Position numbers and translations under genes: made by a program. A stretch of 64,000 nucleotides of DNA from Climacium dendroides. Taxonomy: Eukaryota > Streptophyta > Bryopsida > Hypnales > Climaciaceae. Below the pieces are notes generated by a model. That model worked only from the letters and a program-made list of their open reading frames with translations. It was not told where the DNA came from and did no database searches. The stretch spans positions 22,363,345-22,427,344 of the forward strand of contig OX467089.1 in NCBI GenBank assembly GCA_950106755.1, written 5' to 3'. Numbering within the stretch: the stretch's first letter is position 1; each line of letters begins with the position of its first letter. Shown here in pieces: positions 35,980 through 46,924 of the stretch.

Positions 35980-37335
35980 ATGCAAGATTATGGCAAGACA
36001 TTTCTTGACATTGGAAGAGCAAGGCATTATTGTAGAATGAGTAAGGTTGGATTGTTTTTGAGTGAGATTTCATATCATATTGGACAACCAAAGAAGACTA
36101 TTTTGTTAGTTCTAAAGAGATATTGTAAGAGGAACTTGGTACAAATTGCACAGAGGTCTGGATGTCCTTAGAAGTTGCAAGCTTGTGATTGTAGGAAGCT
36201 CAAGTATGAGCTTAGAAGTTGCAAGAGGTCTGGATGTCCTTAGAAGTTGCAAGCTTGTGATTGTAGGAAGCTCAAGTATGAGCTTAGAAGTTGCAAGCTT
36301 GTGATTGTAGGAAGCTCAAGTATGAGCTTAGAAGTTGCAAGCTTGTGACTGTAGGAAGCTCAAGTATGAGCTTTAGAGGAGTCATTGTTTGCAAGCTTGT
36401 GATTGTAGGAAGTTCAAGTATGAGCTTTAGAGGAGTCGTTGTTTGCAAGCTTGTGATTGTAGGAAGTTCAAGTATGAGCTTTAGAGGAGTTGTTGTGTTG
36501 TTTGCAAGCTTGTGATTGTAGGAAGCTCAAGTATGAGCTTTAGAGGAGTCGTTGTGTGCATCTTGCAGAACTTGTTGATAGTTTGTCTACTTCAATGAGC
36601 CAAACTACAATATGGAAAGAGTTGCATGAGCTTGGACTTCATAGTCAAATTGCACTGAAAGCATATTTGAAAGATAGATATAAACAACAAAAGTTGCGCT
36701 TTGTCAAAGCACACAAGAATTGGACAATTAGAGAGTGGAACTTGGTTATTTGAAGTGATGAGGCATCATTCAAAATAGGTAAGAATTCACGTCAAATTTG
36801 AATATAGCGTAGTAGTCATGAAAGATATGATTCACAGTGTTTAGCACCAACATTCAAGTTTGGAAGACTATTCATTCTAGTATAGGGGGCCTTCATTGCA
36901 ACTAGCAAGTATTATTTGGTCTTGATTCCTCTTGGACAATGCATTGCTACAAACTTTGTTGATGCTGTATGTGAGTAAAGATTGTTGCCTTACTTCTACC
37001 AACATGCCAACCATGAGCATTTGACTTTGATGGTAGGCGGTGCATCAATACATATTGCCAATGTAACAAAATTTTGGATGTAAGATAATGGATTAAAGAC
37101 ACTCAATTGGCCTCCAAACTCTTCTAACCTCAATCCTATAAAAAATCTTTAAATGATTTGAAAAGACTGGTTCCAAAGCATGAATTGGCCATAGAATAAA
37201 GATCAAATGTGGAATATAGTGATTGATGCCTGAGAGAGCATACCAATGGACATGTTGAGTGATTTGGTTGCAACTATGCTAGAGCACATGAAGGTTGTCA
37301 TTGATTCTAAGGGAGGTAATACACCATGGTAGCAG
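35980..37335 (+). pseudogene. Tc1/mariner-type transposase pseudogene
   Basis: The order of Tc1-family segments is preserved across stops and shifts: an N-terminal helix-turn-helix (FLSEISYHIGQPKKTILLVL, then VQIAQRSGCP), a second part LAELVDSLSTSMSQTTIWK with ELHELGLHSQIALKAYL, KAHKNWTIREWNLVI, and the first catalytic block SDEASFKIG. Degenerate versions of the next two acidic blocks follow: GGASIH where DxAxxH is expected, and WPPNSSNLNPIKNL where the third acidic residue is normally in NSPDLNPIE. Two of three catalytic acids are therefore changed. Several in-frame stops occur after 36750. A minisatellite splits the DNA-binding region. Confidence 0.8.
36170..36556 (+). repeat. Minisatellite inside the transposase relic
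   Basis: About seven copies of a unit built on GCAAGCTTGTGATTGTAGGA and AGCTCAAGTATGAGCTT. The first copies have a 44-bp period joined by AGAAGTT. The later ones lengthen to about 59 bp by adding TAGAGGAGTCGTTGTTT. A GAGGTCTGGATGTCC segment, copied from the flanking transposase sequence, recurs inside the array. Confidence 0.9.
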
Positions 37336-38357
37336 TTGTTGGTTTATTCAATTTACATGCCATATTTGATGGCAACAATTGTATATATTCAAACTTAGAT
37401 GTTTCTATATGTCTAGAGCTTTCTATTAATGCCAAAAAATTGATCCATCATCTACCTCAAATGAAGCATTGACCATGTTTTCCATTGGTATGAGCATTTC
37501 ATACATATCATTCCTTCCTTTCTAGAGGATATTATATATGGATTGTTCATTATTTAATTCAATACAATCATTGATAGAGCTCACATTTGTTAAGAATCTT
37601 GAATGATGTTGATGCAATTCGGAGATCATAAAGGTGTAAAACATTTTATCAATATTCAAATGTTTATTGAAAGCATACTTCAAATTCTCCACAATTTTTG
37701 GTTGCATTTACACAAGTGTAAATGTCACATAAATATCTTGTTTTAACAATGTATGCAATATATTTCTTGCTATGATGCTTCTAATCTACTTGGCATGAGC
37801 ATTCATCCATTTGTTTTATTAATGTTGTCCCAAAAGTCGCGGACACCCAAATGTGCCAAGATGCCTAAAAATGCCACTTGATAAGATGTTCATTCTCTTT
37901 GCATCTCCTAAATTGAAATGCACTACCAAAAAAATTGACTCCATAACTGTTTCCTAGGATATCCAAATGATTCAAATAATGAAAAAAATATAAAAATTTC
38001 ACTTGTTTCATAATAGAAAAGGTCTACATTATTTGCAAAAAGTTGTGGTTTTGGATGTCTACCTTCCTCCATTCTTTGAAATGATACGATTATTTTTGGA
38101 TGAATGTCCTCTCTTCTGAACAAATAAATAATTTTCAATGAAGGAATGATATGTATGAAATGTGCAATTTGCATTAAATTTTTAGGATGGATGGTAATCA
38201 TTCTAATTTGCTTGTGAAGCTTTTGGTTCACATCATTCCAATAAATGTTGCAAAAGTTATAAGTTTATTTTTAGTTTCAATGTCAAATTGGGTAGCTAAA
38301 AATACATTAATTAATTTTATTAAGTTCTACAGATTGATACTTATACAATATTAAGCT
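37336..38357. other. AT-rich spacer
   Basis: Follows the Tc1/mariner relic. No gene or clear repeat was recognised. Confidence 0.4.
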
Positions 38358-38361
38358 TTAA

Positions 38362-39331
38362 CCCCTGAATGTCACTTGGGACGAAAAACGTCCTCACAGT
38401 CTAAAAGTCAAATTCAAAGGGCTATAACTTTTGCATCCAATGTCCAAATTCAATCAAACTTGTTATAGAAGTTGTGCATACTAGTCTGGTTTGCGTGATA
38501 AAATTTTCAGATCAATACAAGATGTACAATAGTTTTGGTAGCCAATCAAAGTTCACAGGTTCAATTTGAGCTCACCAAACTGCATTTGATGGTTGCAACT
38601 TTTGGGGCTTGTATCTTTGTAATCTAATGATTGTTTTCAATAAAATTTGTTGGGCTTTGTTTCCACTAAAGTCTAATTATTGTGGTAAAGTTTTCATGTC
38701 AATCCGAGTTGTTTCAAATGATTGGGAGCAATTCAAAGTTCAAAATCCAGACATTGGTGAATTCTAGTGAACTTTGGCGGCCTATAACTTCTTCATACAA
38801 TGTCCAAATCCAATAAAACTTGTTGGAGAAGTTGCGCATACTAGTCTAGTTTGTGAGGTTACAATTTCATAGCAATCCAAGACGTTATGAGTGACGGAGA
38901 AGCATTTTAGTAGAAGGAGGTTCAGTCATAGATGTGATTTTTTGTTACTTTTTTCACTGTTTTCTGACATTTCAAATCCATTTTGTAGACACAATGATTC
39001 ATTTGAATGATTATTTTTTTCACCAAATTGTATATATTCTAGTTTTGAATCACTTTGTAATTTAAAGTTTTTTCATTTGAGTAGGTTTAGAAATCGAATT
39101 TCACCTCCAAATGCGTTTTTAAGAAAATTTCAGCACCTTTTTTCAACACTAAAACATTATAATTTTTCAATCTATACTATCAAATGACCCCAAATTTATT
39201 CCACACCATCTACAACATGCACACTACAATATTGTACGGTTGAGATCTTCATACCTTACTCTAATTTTGACTTTTCAGACTTGCAAGAGAAGGTAGTTTT
39301 TAAGCCTAGTTGCACCTCTGACGTTTAGGGG
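38362..39331. mobile_element. TTAA-flanked piggyBac-like non-autonomous element, 970 bp
   Basis: Starts CCCCTGAATGTC and ends GACGTTTAGGGG, imperfect inverted repeats, with TTAA immediately outside both ends (38358-38361 and 39332-39335). TTAA target duplication plus CCC-type ends is the piggyBac signature. The interior has about three related blocks of 100-170 bp (CTATAACTT.TTG/CATCCAATGTCC, CATACTAGTCT, ATTTTCAGATCAAT/ATTTCATAGCAAT). No transposase frame is present. Confidence 0.75.
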
Positions 39332-40100
39332 TTAAACCATTCAAATTCAAAGTATGAGTTTGAATTTAATTATGATAACTTGTCAATGTCATTTCCCTCA
39401 CAAGTAGACTTTTTCATCAAATTTTCAACATGAGAGAATGATGCAACATTTTGCCTCTTTGATTAGATTGTAGAAAATATTGAAAAATTCCATTATTAAA
39501 TTGGAAAATTTGGGCTAAAATAAGGTACAATTTTGGACATTGACTTACTAAATACTCAAAAATATTAGTAAAAAATGGATGAAATTTTCCAAATTCCTCT
39601 CCAAAAAGATTAGATTCTTTAATATCCAAGATGAACATATACTTACCATTGATTATAAATGACCCCTATCCATTTTTTCTTCACCTTATCCCTCAAAGGA
39701 CAAGGCCTATCACCTAAGTGGTTAGCTAGTAATGACTAGATTATTCTTGGATGAATAAGTGCATTTTTTGTTTCTAAAATTTCTCTAAAGAGTATTTGTT
39801 GCACAAATTTTTGTCCTCTCTCCAATTCTAGATTTGAAGGCCATGCTAGTGCCTTTGTATTTTTCCTCACATGCATTCCAAGGTGCATGTCAATCTACCA
39901 ACAAGAAAATAAAACAAGAACAATGTAACCGTGAGGCTTTGTCTTAAATAAAAAACAACACTAGTTTATTGAGAGGGGATAGTGGAGATATTAATCAAAG
40001 AAAACATTGAATCAATGAAATGCAAGCAAAATTTATAAACAAAAAAGATAAATTAAAAAAAAAGATTAATTAAAAAAATCCTAGCTAGATCCCCTCAACT

Positions 40101-40240
40101 AATTAGTTGGAGGGATAGGGGCATTTGACCAAATTCTAACTACATTGTGTAGTGTAAATGCGATTGTAGTAATTAGTTGGAGGGATAGGGGCATTTGACC
40201 AAATCCTAACTACATTGTGTAGTGTGAATGCGATTATAGA
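40101..40240. repeat. Exact 70-bp tandem duplication
   Basis: AATTAGTTGGAGGGATAGGG starts both 40101-40170 and 40171-40240. The two units differ at only a few positions. Confidence 0.95.
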
Positions 40241-40278
40241 TAGGACTTGGAAACTCACTCAGATTCAAAAACCATTAG

Positions 40279-40563
40279 GTAAACATCCCCCAAACGTCAC
40301 TTTTTGCTTTTTTGCCTAGTTATCATTACTAAAATAGTCAAAAAATTCATATTTTTTTGCTGGCAAGTGAAAGGAAGTTTCAACACACTAAAGAATGCCA
40401 CATTTGGATACCATTAATATGCAAAAGTTATCAAGGAACAAAAGTTAGTTGTAAAGCAATTTCTTCCACCAAGGCACATAATTGGTAGATTTTGATTGGT
40501 TTTGGAGATGTACCTAGGGTGAAGATGGCCGTTTAGGGTCAACGGCTCATTTGGGGGACACCT
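40279..40563. mobile_element. MITE-like element, family C, copy 1
   Basis: Ends in complementary GGTAAACATCCCCCAAA and CATTTGGGGGACACC. The interior (GGCAAGTGAAAGGA, GCAAAAGTTAT, TTTTGGAGATGTAC) is shared with 57735-57960. No coding sequence. Confidence 0.55.
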
Positions 40564-41758
40564 TAGTCAATGTGGAAACCCTTTCCACAAATATTTAAAA
40601 TTAAAACCCCCTCCAGACTGCAATTTACCTGGGCCCCAGCCCCAGTAGATCCTACCACAGCCCTCCGATGACTCCGCGCCGATCCTCCGGCTGAGCTTGC
40701 TCCAAAGGCTTGTTGGAAATCTTCGAGCACGGACGAGCTTGTCGATTGTACCGAGCGACGGATTGACTGTGCTCTCTTCGATTCATGTGTACTTGTAGTT
40801 TCAGATCGGAAGAATCCCGTCCTCAAATCGATCGAGCTTTGTTTCCTTAGCGATTAGAGGCCGACATCGCCGTTTTTTCATAAAAATGGACTTTGTAGCG
40901 ATCGATGGATCGATCGATTGGGGTAAGTTTCTGATCGAAGCTTCGATTCAATTCTCGCAAGTGACTTGCATTGTGTGGGTAGTTCACGAGGTGATGGTTG
41001 TGAGAGCATTTCGGTGGATGCAGGAGGGAATTCATTTGGTGACACTGTGTGGAATCACGTCAGTCTAAGGTTACGCGGTGATCGAGGTTAAGAATTTTAG
41101 TGTCGGTAGAAATTGACATCAGTTTACATGGTGCCGACTGCGTCGTCTTTACATCGCTGGAGTTATGGGGATTTACATGGAGTGGGTGGAATAGGAGAAA
41201 GACTCGTTCTTGTAGGGTTTAATATATACGTCCAATGGATAAGGAGAGAACGGAGAGCCAAGTATCTAATTCTCGTAGCCCGCGCGCCTTCTTGCAGGTT
41301 TTGTAAGGATTGTGCGGCCTGAATTTCGATGCTGGTGACCACTTGCTAATGCCATTGAGGATGAGAAACGCCGTGATTATGGGTCCAGGTTTGCAAAAAC
41401 TCCGAGATATATAACATTCATTATTTGGCAATTAATTTTCGAGTTGTCAAGAAATCTAATGCACAGGGTACTTAGTTTCTTTAAAATTCAGGACAGCTCT
41501 TGATTCAAGTTTCCGTCAACCGTTACCACGCACTTTGAGGAGGAACTGGGATTTCAATTGATCTTCCTTTCTAGCCTCCCGGGTCTCTACCGCTCCGGAT
41601 GCTTGCAGTGCCGTCTGATGGTCTGTGTTTGCCCCTACGACGCCCCCGTTGCACTTACAAGTTGACGGGATCTTCTCCTTGACTTGGTATTGACGATCTT
41701 TATTATGAAGGAACATCATTGTGATCGTTGTTGTTTTTATTCTGCAACTGATACGCGG

Positions 41759-41912
41759 CAAAAATTTCGTTAAAATGTCGGTATTCAACAAACTTTTTCG
41801 TTAAGACAGTGCGAATGAGAAATCTGTAGCAGTCCTAGACTTTAGAGCTAATAGAACGAAATGAATGGAAAAATAGCTTCTAGAATACGGACATTTTAAC
41901 AAAATTTCTCAT
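41759..41912. mobile_element. Short MITE related to family A
   Basis: AAATTTCGTTAAAATGTC.GTATTC opens the element, and GAATACGGACATTTTAAC with AAAATTT closes it as an imperfect inverted repeat, about 150 bp apart. The terminal sequence is close to that of family A, but the interior is different. It abuts the larger copy at 41915, so the target duplication cannot be read. Confidence 0.65.
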
Positions 41913-41914
41913 TA

Positions 41915-42445
41915 ATGGGCAATTTCGTTAAAATAGCAAAATTCTGTTACTTTGCCAATTTTTACAGTTCAAAGCGGCGGTCTGAAGTGTACAGACATCC
42001 TAGTTTGAAATATATACCTTTGTTAGATGTATGAATTCTACATCAATGCTAGATGTTATTTTTACAATTCAGCTCATTAAGTCTAAAATCTATATTAGTC
42101 CTAGATTTCTTAAATTTATAAAAGTCCAAGATTCTTGAAAACTAAACTTGTAGATGTCACTTTTACAATTCAGAGCGGACGGTCTGAAAATGACACATAA
42201 AATACCACCATTTTAACCCTTAAAGAATGACGGGTGACCTTGAAAATCATTAGATTTCATTATCGTGTGAATCATTGACTTAAAAAAATTTAAAAAACAC
42301 ACATTGAAAGTCAAAGTACTGTAGAAGATCTCCCCTTTCCAAACAAAATTATGAGGATGAATAGTTGCACTTTGGAGAGATTCTTTGTCACCCATCAGAC
42401 GCCAAACATTCTCCTCAACGTTTAAGGGTTAATGAAGTTCCCCAT
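41915..42445. mobile_element. MITE, family A, copy 3, interrupted by a TTAA element
   Basis: Begins ATGGGCAATTTCGTTAAAAT and ends GAAGTTCCCCAT. Flanked by ATTA at 41911-41914 and 42446-42449, a 4-bp target duplication. Its right terminal repeat (CCATTTTAA..TGAAGTTCCCC) is split by the element at 42217-42428. Relative to the TIR-gene strand, its interior is inverted compared with copies 1 and 2. Confidence 0.85.
42217..42428. mobile_element. piggyBac-like MITE nested in family A MITE
   Basis: A 212-bp element starting CCCTTAAAGAATGACG and ending CAACGTTTAAGGG, with TTAA at 42213-42216 and 42429-42432. Removing it with one TTAA rebuilds an uninterrupted family A terminal repeat. Its interior (GTGCAACTATTCATCCTC on the opposite strand) matches 61215-61484. 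Confidence 0.88.
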
Positions 42446-42788
42446 ATTAACAATACTAGGACCACCTCCATGCTAGAGATGAACCAAATTACAATCAAGC
42501 TGAGAGTTCCTTCTATGTTTGATGCTCATTTTCTGGATTCATGTTCGCCGTGTTTGCAATGTGTTCAAGTCCAAGAAGAAAAGACCGGTATCCTTCAAGT
42601 GGATCGATCCCAGGGTGAAGATGTGTATTGGCTGCCTATTCTGATTCTATTTTCTGATTAATATTCTTTGTGCCTTGCTTGTGCAGGTCACAGGCCGCAT
42701 CCACGACCAAGTATCACCATTTGTAACTGAAAGAGTTGTATCGCCTCGGTTTGGGTTCATTCAATGCAGGGCTGATCTATTCCACGAA

Positions 42789-45303
42789 ATGATGTCCAGA
42801 TCTTACGATATTTTCTTGAGCCACAGTGGAGCTCAGAAAGACTTCGTGGAGCATCTGAACGCCGAGCTGGCCCGAGTATGCGGGCATTACAGCGTTTTCT
42901 TTGACCGAGATGCCATCGAAGATGGTGAGCAAATTAGCACATCCATTTTGGAGTATGCCGGGACATGTAAGTTGGCCGTTGCGGTGGTGTCGGAGGAGTA
43001 TTTCACCAGAAGCAGGCCGCCCATGATGGAGTTGGCTGCAAGTTACACAGCAGCGAAAGCCTGGAATGGATTTCCTTCGCTGCCGTGCCTCCTTCCAGTA
43101 TTCCTTGCTCTTCGCCCAGAAGATGCGAAGGATTCGAGCACGCAATCTGGATGGTGGAAGGTGTGGCGGAAATGGGAAGTGAATGAGAAGATGAGTGAAA
43201 GGAGAAAGAGTAGGCCCAGCCGAGTCCAGCCTACGGTCTGGAAGGAAGCTGTCGATCGATTGTTGGATACTCGCGGCCCAATTTACATACCACAAGAGTA
43301 TGGATACGATCCAGAAGTGTTTATGAAGAAGGTCGCACAGGTCATCGCTCGCAAGCTTGATGATTTGAACGGAGGTGTTGGCCCATCCAAGGTGGGAGAT
43401 CAACTGATGCCACCATACAAAGTGGTAACTGCTGTTTCAACTCTTTCCTTTTTAAAATGCTGCTCTCTTGGCAAGCTATGTTTTGGGGTTGACAATATTC
43501 CGTAATGAACTTGGCTCTCGTATTTCTATGCTATGCTTATGACTTGAGCGATTGGATATGGAAACAGGCCGTTTAATTTGTGTGCAGCGTACAACCTAGC
43601 TGGATCACTAAACATTCTGTAGATTGTTATATTTCTTGGGTCAACGGACTATCTTGTCATTAAATGGAAGTGTATCTATTAGAATTGAACTTGTTCTGCT
43701 TGGCTGGGCCTTTGTAGCTTGACGTGTCTGACACAATCTCGTTTGCCGTTGTATGGTGGAGGTTGAAACTCGGGACAAACAAAGTATGTGCTTACTGAGG
43801 CATTCATCATGAATTTTAAATTGTAATTATTTTTCATTTGTTAAACCTCCTTGATAGTCCTTGCAGGAAGTAGGTCCGAATGGGGATACAGGCGAGAAAG
43901 AGGATTCTAGTGAGAATTCAGGCATGGACTTCGAGCTGGTCTTCAACACACTCCTGGGGTCTGGAAGTAGCAGGGTCGCTGAAAAGGTGACAGATGAGAA
44001 GGAAGCTCTTCCCGAGCCTTACAGTGCGTTAGTGTGCCTTGAATTTGGTAGCACGTCTTCTTCGTTTTCATTTTCTCATATTTCAAATCCGGAGAACATT
44101 TATACCCATTACGAGTTTCCGGGATCTGGAAAGGGAAATTTCTACTGCAGAACCGTGACAGGGATCTTCTACTATTCGAGAGATGGAGGCCAATCGTATC
44201 AGGTGGACTCTTGGGGTAATATTGCTCTTTCTAGCTATGAACGAGATCTGCGAGAAGCTGGAAGAACAAGTGAGTATTCTGTGGGGATTTATGTGACAAG
44301 ATTTAACCCGCACCTTGAAGTTCGTCACACGCAAATATCAGGGACGAAAAAGCTGAAATTGCCGTATGGCCTGCCGGTGGACAGACCAATTACTGACTAT
44401 TTACATGAGTTTGGCGCATATATTCTGCATGTGCTGCAGAAGCGCTTTGGACCTGATCTGACAATGAAGATGATCCAGTGGTGTGTACCTGTTCCGTCTT
44501 CTTGGGACAATGCTGCGCGAGAGAAAATGAAAACCTGCATGGAGTCTGCGGGTTTGATCAACGGGGCTGACGGGAGTCCCTACCCAGTCAAGATGGTCGG
44601 GGAACTTGAGGCGGCATCCTTGGATTGCCTCAGACGTAGTAAGTTGCAACGGAAGGTTGGTGACAAGTTGTTGGTAGTAGACATCGGTGAATCTTTTTTT
44701 GACGTTGTTGTACAGGAGGTTGTTTCTGTCTGCAACCATATTCACAGAGTGAAAGAAGTGTCATCAAACTTGTTTACTCGCCATTCCTCTCCAGACAGGA
44801 AGTTCCTGAGACTACTACACCGCAAGTTTGGACCCGCGTGCTTACAAGAGTTACTGACTGAGCATCCAACGGAGTATGAAGACCTAATCCGTCAGTGGGA
44901 CCTCTTAAAACATCAATTCGGATATGCGACGTGTATTGGAGAACCCATCGAAATGCAAGTTCGGAGGAGATTGGGTGGTATTTTGAAAAGGTATATGCAG
45001 AATGGAAACGAATGGGCCAGCGAAGTACACGGGAAAATAGAAATTCCGTACCGCGAGTGTCAATCGCTGTTTGATCCCGTAGTTAAGGAACTGTTGAGCT
45101 GCATTTCTAAGACATATACTGAAGTGGGTGGGGTCAGGTCTCTTGTTTTGGTTGGAGACTGGTTGGCAGGGTCACCATATGTTTTGGACAACATCAGACG
45201 GAGATTTTCAAGTCAAGTGCCAGAGATCACGAGCCCGCTAAATCTTAATTCTGCGACATGTCAAGGTGCTGTTGCGCTTGCGAGGGATTTGTGTAATGGT
45301 TAG
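42789..45303 (+). CDS. TIR domain fused to HSP70/HSPA12-like ATPase, right copy
   Basis: Exons 42789-43421 (211 aa) and 43867-45303 (478 aa) join in phase 0, giving 689 aa. The intron has the weak donor GTGGTA (a donor three bases later, GTAACT, would add one Val) and the acceptor TCCTTGCAG. The TIR keeps YDIFLSHSG, FFDRDAIEDGEQIS and E81 in the SRPPMMEL block. By hand count about 18 of 211 TIR residues differ from the left copy. The ATPase-like part keeps CLEFGSTSSSF, LVVDIGESFFDVVVQEV, LVGDWLAGSPYVL and GAVALARDL. It is clearly more diverged, with a longer acidic linker (EKEDSSENS) and a block of changes at about residues 540-603. The open frame reaches further upstream to 42675, but a 1-nt indel in the left copy makes the ATGATG the likelier start. 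It stands head-to-head with the left copy across about 39 kb. Function as an NAD-consuming immune-type protein is inferred. Confidence 0.83.
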
Positions 45304-45610
45304 AGCAGTAAGTCTTAATGTACAGATTTGTTTTATGTATTGGCGAATTTCAGTGTGTCAAATTTGATTTCACGTGGTGATAATATAATTCGGATTTTCG
45401 AGTGCAGTAATGGCTTTTCATTTCGAGTACTGATGTTGCCGAGTTTTAGATTCTACGAGTAAAGATCTGAGATTTCAGATGTGTGTCTCAAGCTGCTCCG
45501 TTTGCAGATGGGCTTCCCATTTCTCTCCAGTTCTAGACAGCAGTCTTCTTCGAATGCATCAATTCTCTGAACTTATGCACATGTGATGGCGGTATCCTTA
45601 AAGTCCATCT
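45304..45610 (+). other. 3' flank of right TIR-HSPA12-like gene (duplicated)
   Basis: Counterpart of 829-1128. Similarity fades at about 45610, which marks the outer edge of the segmental duplication. Confidence 0.6.
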
Positions 45611-45783
45611 CTCATAGCATTCTGTAGTCTTCAGAGAAGCTGCCTTGAATCCTCTCTTCAAAGTTCATCCAGCACTCAGATGGGTGTTTCGAAACTGCTT
45701 TGATTACTGTTTTTTTTCACTAACTGTTTTTATTGTAAGTTGCTTTTTTTACTGACTGCTTCTGATTACAAGCGTTTCATTAA

Positions 45784-46521
45784 CCCTTAAAGGACGGACC
45801 TATAACCACTGATATCAAACCTTCTTGCTCGTCACTCAGTTTGTTGTCATTTTTGACCTATTTATGTATGAAAAAATTTATATTTATTTTTCAGAGATGA
45901 AATTACATGTCTTCTCCACCTCACAAAAATTTTAGAATTTTTTAAAAATATTTGATTTTTATGAGAATTTTTGAAGATAAAGTAAAGAAAAAATCACATC
46001 AAATACAAAATTAGTTCAAAAAATATGAAAATTTCACCATATGTGCAAATTACAATGAAAAACATGATGATGTAATCTCAATTTCCGTGTCTTTGTACAG
46101 TTAGAATACAATGGACATTGAAAATACATCCAAATTGCAAATTGCAATAAAATACTCAATATCACGAATTTTCCAAAAATTCCAATTGGAGTAGAAACTA
46201 GAGTAGATGGCCTTCATTTCATTAGTTGGGCTCAAGCTCAGAAAACATTTTTTTTGTGGAGAAATTTCAGATTTAAAGCAAGAAGTAACAACTTCCCAAA
46301 ATACAGTGAAAATAGCATATTTTGTGATCCGTTTTGTGTACTAACTTCTCATTCACATGAGGACAAACACTAGCAAAACTACAAACTCACTTAGGTACTC
46401 TTCATAACCCTCCATGAAAGGTCAAGAAGGAAAAAATGGATGAAAAACTATTTTCTATCTGCCTCTACACTGTTCCTTATTCATCCAAACGCCACAAAAT
46501 GGCACTGGCGTCGTTTCTGGG
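45784..46521. mobile_element. TTAA-flanked piggyBac-like element, 738 bp
   Basis: Begins CCCTTAAAGGACGG and ends GTCGTTTCTGGG, with TTAA at 45780-45783 and 46522-46525. No transposase frame. Located just outside the right edge of the segmental duplication. Confidence 0.65.
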
Positions 46522-46623
46522 TTAAGGTAGTGTGCTCATAAAATGACCCTTTTAAGGGCTCATCAATGTATTTGATGGATTTTAGATGCATTAAAATATT
46601 TCCTCTTATTTTTCACTTTTTAA

Positions 46624-46853
46624 CCCTTTATGTACTAAAAATTCACTATTTCAAGTAGTGGACTTTGATTGAATGTTTTGTAAAAAGCATAATCTAAATG
46701 GAAAATTTTATTATATAATTATCTTGAGTGAAGAACATTTCATTCATTGGTTTAAATAAATAATTATTTAAATAATTAAAAATCCCCATATAAAATTTCT
46801 AAAGTTGCTGAAAAAACATGAGACCCAATTTGGGCTTTTTAGACACTAAAGGG
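46624..46853. mobile_element. TTAA-flanked piggyBac-like MITE, 230 bp
   Basis: Ends CCCTTTATGTACTAAAA and TTTTTAGACACTAAAGGG are near-complementary. TTAA flanks both sides (46620-46623 and 46854-46857). Confidence 0.75.
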
Positions 46854-46924
46854 TTAAGAGGAATATAACTAGGTGGTTTCATATTTTCGGAGCATTTATG
46901 AATTATTTATGAATTTCTAAAGAA

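Larger units (their letters stand above)
40850..42788 (+). promoter_or_regulatory. Spliced 5' leader and promoter arm, right TIR-HSPA12-like gene
   Basis: The inverted counterpart of 3625-6090. A leader exon is conserved at 41298-41388 (acceptor CTTCTTGCAG, donor CCAG|GTTTGC). Here the short ATG frame of the other copies is disrupted by single-base changes (CCATTGAGGATGAGAAACG). Another acceptor, GCTTGCAG, occurs before TGCCGTCTGATGG (about 41608), and GCTTGTGCAG lies just before the TIR exon. Two transposon insertions (about 41757-42445) interrupt the arm relative to the left copy. Confidence 0.55.

Noticed and set aside
36170..36556. CRISPR-like spaced repeats
   Set aside because: Units are contiguous, with no unique spacers, within a eukaryotic transposase relic. 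It is a minisatellite.
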